5,351 nt of DNA from the NCBI GenBank assembly GCA_002371295.1, contig DFGZ01000098.1, forward strand, positions 1-5,351. Direction: 5' to 3'. Under the pieces are notes generated by a model. The model worked only from the letters and a program-made list of their open reading frames with translations. It was not told the DNA's origin and ran no database searches. Shown one piece after another: positions 1 to 4,798 of the stretch. The position numbers were made by a program, and so were the translations under genes. This stretch comes from Oribacterium sp. UBA3737 (GTDB taxonomy: Bacteria; Bacillota_A; Clostridia; Lachnospirales; Lachnospiraceae). Position 1 is the stretch's first letter. Every line of letters begins with the position of its first letter.

Positions 1-144
1 AGTTGTTTCTTCTGCTGCTTCAGCCGATGCTTCTTCTTTATTCTCTGCAGTTGTTCTATCTGCTGCTTCAGCTGATGTTTCTTCTTTATTCTCTGCAGTT
101 GTTTCTTCTGCTGCTTCAGCTGATACTTCTTCTTTATTTTCTGC
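1..144 (-). repeat. Three tandem 48-bp in-frame coding repeats
   Basis: Three direct 48-bp units lie at 1-48, 49-96 and 97-144 with no spacer. By eye, pairwise differences are about 3 (first/third), 5 (first/second) and 6 (second/third). Each unit is exactly 16 codons on the minus strand and encodes TAENKEE-x-SAEAA-(E/D)(E/R)-T. The array reaches the window edge, so the true copy number is unknown. A unit length divisible by three means copies can be gained or lost without a frameshift. Confidence 0.9.
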
Positions 145-507
145 AGTTATTCCTTCCACTGTTTTAAGTGTAATCTCATCAACAGCTACTTTTGAAGTAT
201 CCCCTGAATATGCAGACGCTGATTCGGCATAAACCTTTTCATCTTCGGTATGCTCAGCTTGTTCATCCGAAGCCAAGGCATATATCGTTTTCGGCAAATT
301 AAGCGAGGACTCTGGCGTACCAAACTCCACGGTCTGATAAGCCACGTCCTCAGCAAGGTCTGCCAATACTTTTACTGCGTACACCGAGATATCCGAACTG
401 GAAGCCTTCTCTGTCGCATAACCCGTTATGCCGGCATTGAAGCCTGATTCGATAACCATAAGCACACTCAGAAATAGAGAGACCAACTGCTTAGTTAACT
501 TATTCAT
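1..507 (-). CDS. Secreted/surface protein with N-terminal signal peptide and acidic 16-residue tandem repeats (3' end outside window)
   Basis: I do not recognise a family; 169 codons are visible and the frame stays open to the window edge. The ATG at 507-505 follows a G-rich Shine-Dalgarno run (GGGGGG, 518-513) by 5 nt. Residues 1-31 look like a signal peptide: MNKLTKQ, then a hydrophobic core LVSLFLSVLMVI, then small residues, with plausible cleavage after A25 or after GYA (A31). Residues about 32-115 are a low-complexity acidic/Ser/Ala region. From about residue 122 the protein enters a 16-residue repeat (TAENKEExSAEAAxxT), present three times before the edge. There is no cysteine in the visible part and no lipobox. 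The composition suggests an extended spacer between the membrane or wall and a distal domain outside the window. It could be an adhesin, a wall protein or a secreted enzyme with a linker; the visible part cannot decide. Secretion is inferred with fair confidence; function is unknown. Confidence 0.8.
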   Translation of the reverse strand, partial: MNKLTKQLVSLFLSVLMVIESGFNAGITGYATEKASSSDISVYAVKVLADLAEDVAYQTVEFGTPESSLNLPKTIYALASDEQAEHTEDEKVYAESASAYSGDTSKVAVDEITLKTVEGITAENKEEVSAEAAEETTAENKEETSAEAADRTTAENKEEASAEAAEETT

Positions 508-512
508 ACTTA

Positions 513-518
513 CCCCCC
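513..518 (-). promoter_or_regulatory. Ribosome binding site of the secreted repeat protein
   Basis: The minus strand reads GTGGGGGGTAAGT before ATG. The six-G run is 5 nt upstream of the start and is the only purine-rich element nearby, which fixes the start at 507. An all-G core rather than AGGAGG is slightly unusual. Confidence 0.6.
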
Positions 519-572
519 ACTCAAAAATCACTCTAAATATTTTAAAGCTTACTATAGCTATACATGTTAGTA

Positions 573-601
573 ATTATATCTCTAATTGTAATGGTTGTAT
601 A
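573..601 (-). promoter_or_regulatory. Putative sigma-A promoter for the secreted repeat protein
   Basis: On the minus strand a perfect -10 TATAAT (578-573) is preceded by a 17-nt spacer and a -35 TATACA (601-596, 4 of 6 matches to TTGACA). Transcription would begin near 566, giving a leader of about 60 nt. The whole 508-680 interval is very AT-rich, so chance matches are easy; the exact -10 and ideal spacing are the support. A small palindrome TATAGCTATA (553-562) lies just downstream of the predicted start. Confidence 0.45.
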
Positions 602-675
602 TAAAATTTTAATATTCTACTTATAATATTTTAATTAAATCTTCTAATATTAATATATAAACAGTTTATCTTTTT

Positions 676-704
676 AAAAATGCGACTGAGTATACTCAGT
701 CGCA
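676..704 (-). terminator. Rho-independent terminator overlapping the stop codon of the PAS-EAL-GGDEF gene
   Basis: On the minus strand, arms TGCGACTGAG (704-695) and CTCAGTCGCA (690-681) form a perfect 10-bp stem around a TATA loop, followed at once by TTTTT (680-676). As DNA, 681-704 is a perfect 24-bp palindrome. The 5' arm begins exactly at codon Cys867 and contains Asp868 and the TGA stop, so the coding sequence ends inside the hairpin. On the plus strand no T-run follows, so it should act for the minus strand only. Confidence 0.85.
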
Positions 705-3302
705 CACCTTATCAGCACAGTAACCAGGTTCATGTATCATGGCATCATAAATAGTATATCCGTCTCTTGTTGTTTTTTTTGTATGATACAGAGCCATATC
801 AGCCTTTTTATACAGATCGCTGGTGAATCCCTGAGAAGAAAAGGCGATTCCGGCGCTGATGGAAACCTTCGGGATGTTACTGCTGCGAGGGTTCTTCAAA
901 GCACTGTTGATAGCATATATCTTATCTATGAGCATCTGTGAGTCCTTATCCTCAATTCCGGTCATGATAATACAGAATTCATCCCCGCCCATGCGTATGA
1001 TATGGTCAGACAGACGGAATTCATTTCTCATATAGCAGGCAAGCTTCTTAAGTACAGAATCGCCGGTTCCATGTCCGTAGGTATCATTGATCTGTTTAAA
1101 TTTGTCCACATCAAGAAGAATGTATGCGATAGCCATATCCGACTTCTTAAGAAGCTCCGTATACTTTTCATAGGCATTACGATTAAGTACGCCTGTAAGC
1201 GCATCATGTTCTATCTTAAACTCAAGATCCGCCTGCTCATTCTTTTCCTGATCGATATCTTCCATCGCAACAGAAGCACGAATGACATTTCCGTTTCCAT
1301 CCATTTTGGACGCAGTAGCCGTGATCCGGAACCATTTATTATCCTTTCCGAAATACTCAGTGGATATAAATGTTTTTTCGGACAGCTTTTTCTGCATCGA
1401 AGCGATATCCAAAAACTCATTTACCCTGTCCCTGTACTCTTCGGAAACATATCTTTCGATGAACATCTCCTTCGCAAGTTCATAAGGCTGCTGATGCATG
1501 CCAAGTCTGTCCCTGATATAGTCGGGCACAATGAGCGGAACAAATTCCCTGGTACCGAAAACTATATGGACAAGGGTAAAATAAATCTTTGACATATCCC
1601 CCAGCACGTCCTTGTAATCCATCTCTGTCTTTTTGCTGTCTTCGATTATTCTTGTGGCATAAAGTACTTTTACTGCCTTTCCGTATTCGTCCCTTTTCAG
1701 CACAAAGAAGGAAGCTGTTGTCCATCCGTTAATGGCGCCGATGTAATCCGCTTCCAGATAATCCTTCTCCGAAAGCCGGTCAGCCAGTGTTTCAGGATTT
1801 GTGAAGGCCAATACGGCCTCTGTGTATTCCGTAGACGCAAAGGTACGCATAACCGCGGGCATAACCCCGCTGATACGTCCTTCTTTTCCAAGTAATTTAT
1901 TAAGTGCATAATTTGATTTAAGTTCTTTATAGCAGTCTCCTTCCAGATCGAGAATATATATACTGTTGTAGATCGCACTTATCGCATTAAAAATCTTCTG
2001 ACGTTCATCCAAGTCATGTCTGAGAACAAAGGAGATGGCGGGATCTTTTTTCGCCTCACCAACCATATCGGAGTCCTCTTTCTTACTGGCAGCATCAATG
2101 TTCATAGGGAACTCATCGGGTATACGCTCCGATGGTCTTCCATAGGAATAGTAGTAGCCTTGTACTATCTCGCAGCCTACGCCCTTCAGGTACTCCAGCT
2201 GTTCCTCGGTCTCCACACCTTTTGCATAGGTATGTATGCCCAGGCCCTTGCTCATATCGATTACAGGTTTAAGTATGTTCTTTGATTTTTCATCGAAGTT
2301 CTCCATATAGCCTAAATCTATGAGTATCCCATCAAACTCATACTCACGTAAGGTATTTATGGAAGAATGTTCGTTTCCGAAATCATCAATAAAGACTTTG
2401 AAACCGCTGTCTCTCAATCTTCTGATTTCCCTTTTAAAGAGATTCGGATCCTCATTCAGGGTCTTTTCACTTATCTCAACCTGAATGGATTCTCTGGGTA
2501 TGTCAAATTCTGTTGTAATATCTATCAGTTCTTTGCACGGGTCAAAGGATAAAAAATCACCATGAGAAAGGTTAAAGGAAACCGGTATGAGCTTATCAAG
2601 TTTTTTCCTCTTCCTGTCCACATCCCCGGCTATCTGACGCATCACAAATCTATCCAGAATATGGGTAAGTTTATACTCCTCAAGTACGGGAACATATTCT
2701 CCGGGCAGGAGCATGCCGTACTTAGGATCCACCCATCTGGACAATGCTTCAAACCCATACAGCCTGCCTGTGGCTGTGACAAACTTGGGCTGATAATAGA
2801 TCTTTATATAGCCCTCTTTAACAGCCTTATCTATGGTATTCAGAATATATTCCCTGCTGGAATTATCAAGAGACAAAATATGCCTGTTGCTGAAGGTTCT
2901 CTTTTCCTCCTCTTTAAGCAAGGTCACTGTAACTGCAATAAGTTCTCCCTCTTCACGGGATGAGTATGGTTTTCCCTGTATCTCCACATACTTTATCTGG
3001 TCCTTTTTACTTCTGATACGAAAACTCACCTTATCGTAAAATCCGTTTTCTGAAATCTGTGAAGAGATCTTATCCTCTGTAATACTCAGATCTGCAGGAA
3101 AAATCATACCTGGAAAATTATGCCCAGTAAGTTCCCTGAACTCTGCTTCATCTTTGCAATCATATATATCAAGAACCGCATCATTAACAAAGAGCAGCTC
3201 CGCAGAGAAATCCGCCCTGTAAATAAAAAAACCGCTCATCATAGATGTAAGTCCATCCAATATATAACTACGGGACAGTCCGGCATCAGGCTTTGTTTTC
3301 AT
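696..3302 (-). CDS. Cytoplasmic PAS-EAL-PAS-PAS-GGDEF protein; probable diguanylate cyclase with a degenerate EAL domain
   Basis: 868 residues with no membrane segment. Residues about 15-130 are a PAS-like sensor. EAL spans about 150-395: EALSRW (E185), NLS (N244), EISE (E276/E279) and IDDFG (D306/D307) are kept, as is Q381. The Lys of the usual KID motif is Leu327, and the first Glu of EGVE is Lys361 (AKGVET); the loop after DDFG reads NEHSS rather than the usual TGYSS-like sequence. Residues about 430-560 and 565-690 resemble two further PAS-like modules. GGDEF spans about 697-853: DVD (731-733), FKxxND, GHxxGD, RMGGDEF (770-776), and an RLSD inhibitory I-site (763-766) at the standard distance. 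It should make c-di-GMP from two GTP with product feedback; phosphodiesterase activity is doubtful. The ATG at 3302 has AAGGAG 9 nt upstream. EAL before GGDEF reverses the common order. A short tail (854-868) carries two Cys. Confidence 0.93.
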   Translation of the reverse strand: MKTKPDAGLSRSYILDGLTSMMSGFFIYRADFSAELLFVNDAVLDIYDCKDEAEFRELTGHNFPGMIFPADLSITEDKISSQISENGFYDKVSFRIRSKKDQIKYVEIQGKPYSSREEGELIAVTVTLLKEEEKRTFSNRHILSLDNSSREYILNTIDKAVKEGYIKIYYQPKFVTATGRLYGFEALSRWVDPKYGMLLPGEYVPVLEEYKLTHILDRFVMRQIAGDVDRKRKKLDKLIPVSFNLSHGDFLSFDPCKELIDITTEFDIPRESIQVEISEKTLNEDPNLFKREIRRLRDSGFKVFIDDFGNEHSSINTLREYEFDGILIDLGYMENFDEKSKNILKPVIDMSKGLGIHTYAKGVETEEQLEYLKGVGCEIVQGYYYSYGRPSERIPDEFPMNIDAASKKEDSDMVGEAKKDPAISFVLRHDLDERQKIFNAISAIYNSIYILDLEGDCYKELKSNYALNKLLGKEGRISGVMPAVMRTFASTEYTEAVLAFTNPETLADRLSEKDYLEADYIGAINGWTTASFFVLKRDEYGKAVKVLYATRIIEDSKKTEMDYKDVLGDMSKIYFTLVHIVFGTREFVPLIVPDYIRDRLGMHQQPYELAKEMFIERYVSEEYRDRVNEFLDIASMQKKLSEKTFISTEYFGKDNKWFRITATASKMDGNGNVIRASVAMEDIDQEKNEQADLEFKIEHDALTGVLNRNAYEKYTELLKKSDMAIAYILLDVDKFKQINDTYGHGTGDSVLKKLACYMRNEFRLSDHIIRMGGDEFCIIMTGIEDKDSQMLIDKIYAINSALKNPRSSNIPKVSISAGIAFSSQGFTSDLYKKADMALYHTKKTTRDGYTIYDAMIHEPGYCADKVCD

Positions 3303-3311
3303 TCCACAAGT

Positions 3312-3317
3312 CTCCTT
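3312..3317 (-). promoter_or_regulatory. Ribosome binding site of the PAS-EAL-GGDEF gene
   Basis: AAGGAG on the minus strand, 9 nt before the ATG at 3302. It lies just after the last leader hairpin and is not inside any stem I can draw. Confidence 0.75.
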
Positions 3318-3332
3318 CTCACATTACTTCAT

Positions 3333-3419
3333 ACATGCCTGAAAGCATGTTCTCCGGTCAGCTCCGGGGCCGGTAAATACAGCCTCAGAGCAGCATCTGT
3401 CTGCCGGAGGTCACTGACC
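3333..3419 (-). promoter_or_regulatory. Highly structured 5' leader of the PAS-EAL-GGDEF gene
   Basis: In the minus-strand RNA, GGUCAG (3419-3414) can pair with CUGACC (3361-3356), and CUCCGG (3409-3404) with CCGGAG (3367-3362). This makes a nested 12-bp stem with one 4-nt bulge, closing a loop of about 36 nt that can itself fold (CAGA/UCUG). A second hairpin, ACAUGC/GCAUGU (3350-3333), follows, then the Shine-Dalgarno site. Competing local hairpins exist: GGUC-AGU-GACC on the 5' side and CCGG-AGCUGA-CCGG on the 3' side. This GC-rich island sits in AT-rich flanks. It does not match the c-di-GMP-I or II riboswitch cores as I know them. A regulatory role is inferred. Confidence 0.5.
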
Positions 3420-3433
3420 AGCAAACATTTGTT

Positions 3434-3462
3434 ATTATACCTAAAGGGGGGTATTTTCACAA
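3434..3462 (-). promoter_or_regulatory. Putative sigma-A promoter of the PAS-EAL-GGDEF gene
   Basis: The minus strand has TTGTGA (3462-3457; 4 of 6 to TTGACA), a 17-nt spacer containing a run of six C, and a perfect -10 TATAAT (3439-3434). The predicted start near 3427 gives a leader of about 125 nt and places the first base-paired segment about 8 nt from the RNA 5' end. Confidence 0.6.
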
Positions 3463-3554
3463 AGCTTATCAAAAAAATAAATAGAGTCCTTAAATATCAG
3501 CTTCTCTGTTTTTAAATTTAACCCATTAATCCAGGATCTTAATCGCTCAAAGTT

Positions 3555-3632
3555 TTATGTATGCAATATCCTATGTAGTTCATCCAGTAACCACTGCTGT
3601 TTTAATGATAAAAGGCCTATTTTATAGGTCAT
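3555..3632 (-). CDS. Candidate small ORF, 25 residues, function unknown
   Basis: In the 510-bp stretch between the permease and the signalling gene, a 25-codon frame runs from ATG (3632-3630) to TAA (3557-3555). The start is preceded by AGAAAGGTGG, with AAGG 5 nt before the ATG, a better site than chance usually gives. The peptide begins MTYKIGLLSLKQQW and continues LLDELHRILHT; it is basic/amphipathic, with leucines spaced as in a helix, and has no Cys. No clear promoter was found, and the permease terminator lies just upstream. A 7-bp hairpin starts at the G of the ATG. It could be a leader peptide, a small toxin-like peptide, or a chance ORF; only the ribosome binding site supports it. Confidence 0.25.
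   Translation of the reverse strand: MTYKIGLLSLKQQWLLDELHRILHT
3614..3630 (-). other. Hairpin over the first codons of the candidate small ORF
   Basis: Minus-strand RNA GACCUAU-AAA-AUAGGCC gives a 7-bp stem with one G-U pair and a 3-nt loop, followed by UUUUAUC. It begins at the last base of the ATG at 3632-3630. It could be a weak terminator mopping up read-through from the transporter unit, or a translation-modulating hairpin. Confidence 0.35.
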
Positions 3633-3694
3633 ATCCACCTTTCTTCTAATCTTTGTATTTACCTCTTATTTTTTAAGTATTTATTTTTTTTTAC

Positions 3695-3724
3695 AAAAAA
3701 ATACCCTTTGTATAATACAAAGGG
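3695..3724 (-). terminator. Rho-independent terminator of the ABC permease unit
   Basis: On the minus strand CCCTTTGTA (3724-3716) and TACAAAGGG (3712-3704) form a perfect 9-bp stem with a 3-nt loop, followed by TATTTTTTT (ending at 3695). It lies about 88 nt after the permease stop codon and has the classic form. No second gene is found between the stop and this hairpin, so the permease is the last gene of its unit. Confidence 0.88.
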
Positions 3725-3812
3725 CATTTCAGACTTACTTATTTTGGAATGGCTGCTATAAGCTATGCAAATATCTCATTCTTTCCGGTTCATTTTTATC
3801 ACCCGGAACTGC

Positions 3813-4592
3813 TCAGACAACACTCTTAAGTCCAAGAGTCTTTTCTATAATAAGCATAACCCCAAGAGTCGCCACCATAAGAAGTGTGGCAAGAGCCGCA
3901 ATGGTAGGATCGAAATGATACTCTACATATGCCATCATCTCAATAGGCAGAACATTCACTCCCGGTCCTGTGAGGAAAGCCGAAAGAGAAACATTGTTAA
4001 AGGAATTGATCATAGCCATGATGCTTGCTGATGCAATGGCTGACTTAATGTTTGGAAGGATAATGTTGAAAAAGCAGTACACCTTTGTAGCTCCCAGACT
4101 TCCTGCAGCTTCCTCGATTGAGAAATCAAAATTAGAAAGTGCGGCAGTGACCACGCGCATGACATAGGGTATGCCTAAAAGCGTATGTCCTATAAGAAGA
4201 CTGGGCATAACAGGCATTTTGAAAGCATTGACAACATATCTCAGCATGATAAAACCGAGAACTATGACCGGGATAAGGACAGGTGAAAGGAACACTGTCT
4301 TTATCACCTCTTTGCCACGGAAACGATAACGGTTAAGAGCGTATGCGGCCGGCAGCCCAAGCGCAAGAGCCAGTACAGTTGAGACCACGGCAACGATTAT
4401 GGATGTCCTTGCGGAATCTATGAAGGAGCTCATAGTCAGTACCTGCGCATACCACTTGAGGGTAAAGCCCTTTCCCGGAAATGCCAGATAATTTGTATCA
4501 CTGAATGAGGCCGCCATGATAATCAAAAGGGGACCTATCAGAAAAAAATATACCAGTATTGTTAACAGGAGAAGACTTTTACTCTTTTTCAT
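3813..4592 (-). CDS. PotC/YdcV-like ABC transporter permease (polyamine/iron-type importer)
   Basis: 259 residues, a normal length for this family, and complete. It is one of two membrane subunits of a type I ABC importer that moves substrate from the binding protein across the cytoplasmic membrane. An N-terminal anchor (about 7-29) is followed by a segment at about 62-86, then LSPVLIPVIVLGFIML (102-117), 131-152, and 231-250. The EAA loop that docks the ATPase is clear at about 160-181 (EEAAGSLGATK, then ILPNIKSAI). The region FNNVSLSAFLTGPG (198-211) and YHFDPTIAALATLL (225-238) is typical of PotC/YdcV relatives. The ATG at 4592 has AGAAAGG 6 nt upstream; an in-frame TTG at 4760 would add 56 non-family residues. 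It lies 206 nt after the binding-protein gene and before a terminator. Substrate cannot be told from sequence; spermidine/putrescine is the family default. Confidence 0.9.
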   Translation of the reverse strand: MKKSKSLLLLTILVYFFLIGPLLIIMAASFSDTNYLAFPGKGFTLKWYAQVLTMSSFIDSARTSIIVAVVSTVLALALGLPAAYALNRYRFRGKEVIKTVFLSPVLIPVIVLGFIMLRYVVNAFKMPVMPSLLIGHTLLGIPYVMRVVTAALSNFDFSIEEAAGSLGATKVYCFFNIILPNIKSAIASASIMAMINSFNNVSLSAFLTGPGVNVLPIEMMAYVEYHFDPTIAALATLLMVATLGVMLIIEKTLGLKSVV

Positions 4593-4598
4593 AAGAGA

Positions 4599-4605
4599 CC
4601 TTTCT
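4599..4605 (-). promoter_or_regulatory. Ribosome binding site that fixes the permease start
   Basis: AGAAAGG on the minus strand, 6 nt before the ATG at 4592. The first residues after it (MKKSK, then a hydrophobic helix) fit the family N-terminus, which settles the start against the longer TTG-initiated frame. Confidence 0.7.
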
Positions 4606-4622
4606 AAAATAACCCATCGCTC

Positions 4623-4723
4623 ATCAGATATATACTGATAAGCCAAGTCCTGTGACGGAAATATCCATACAGGTGAAACGTGCTTTGTAACGATAAGTGA
4701 GTGGCTGATACTTAGCCACTCAC
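4623..4723 (-). promoter_or_regulatory. Intercistronic region with three successive stem-loops
   Basis: Between the binding protein and the permease the minus-strand RNA can form: (a) a perfect 10-bp stem GUGAGUGGCU/AGCCACUCAC with a 7-nt loop (4723-4697); (b) CCUGU-AUGGA/UCCGU-C-ACAGG with a UAUU loop and a one-base bulge (4673-4649); (c) AUCAG/CUGAU (4639-4623). None is followed by a proper U-run, so they are more likely mRNA-stabilising or processing hairpins, or an attenuator-like element, than terminators. Such elements often lower permease output relative to binding protein; here that is inference. Confidence 0.5.
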
Positions 4724-4798
4724 AAAAGATGCAGGTCAAAAGCATTAAATCGTAAATCAATCACAGGATTTTATATTTTGACCCTTACATCATACATA

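Larger units (their letters stand above)
3463..3694. other. AT-rich interval between the permease terminator and the next promoter
   Basis: Apart from the small ORF and hairpin noted separately, I see no gene, RNA signature or mobile-element ends here on either strand. It has several long A/T runs, and TTAAATTTAA near 3510-3521. Confidence 0.5.

Noticed and set aside
1..144. CRISPR array
   Set aside because: The 48-bp units are directly adjacent with no unique spacers and are translated in frame within a secreted protein.
1002..1592. Plus-strand open frame of 196 codons opposite the GGDEF region
   Set aside because: It lies entirely antisense to a well-supported coding region, shows no recognisable domain, and its length is explained by codon bias of the opposite strand.
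2562..2963. Plus-strand open frame of 133 codons within the EAL region
   Set aside because: Antisense shadow of the EAL-encoding DNA, with no independent support.
3333..3427. c-di-GMP riboswitch (GEMM-I or class II) in the leader
   Set aside because: Tempting because of the downstream gene, but the conserved core segments and tetraloop/receptor pieces of those classes are not visible; only generic stems are seen.
3120..3515. Plus-strand open frame of 131 codons crossing the start of the signalling gene
   Set aside because: It overlaps the N-terminal PAS coding region and the leader and promoter; it has no family resemblance and no convincing ribosome binding site.
3783..3808. TTCCGG/CCGGAA inverted repeat just after the permease stop as a terminator
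   Set aside because: Six base pairs with a 14-nt loop and no T-run; the strong terminator at 3695-3724 explains the 3' end.
4593..4760. 56-residue N-terminal extension of the permease frame back to position 4760
   Set aside because: The upstream start is TTG without a Shine-Dalgarno site, the added residues do not look like the family, and the ATG at 4592 has a good ribosome binding site followed by a typical N-terminus. The extension crosses the intercistronic hairpins.
4741..4798. Separate promoter for the permease in the gap (TTGACC near 4738, TATAAA-like strings near 4770)
   Set aside because: No -35/-10 pair with acceptable spacing could be assembled; co-transcription with the binding protein is simpler.
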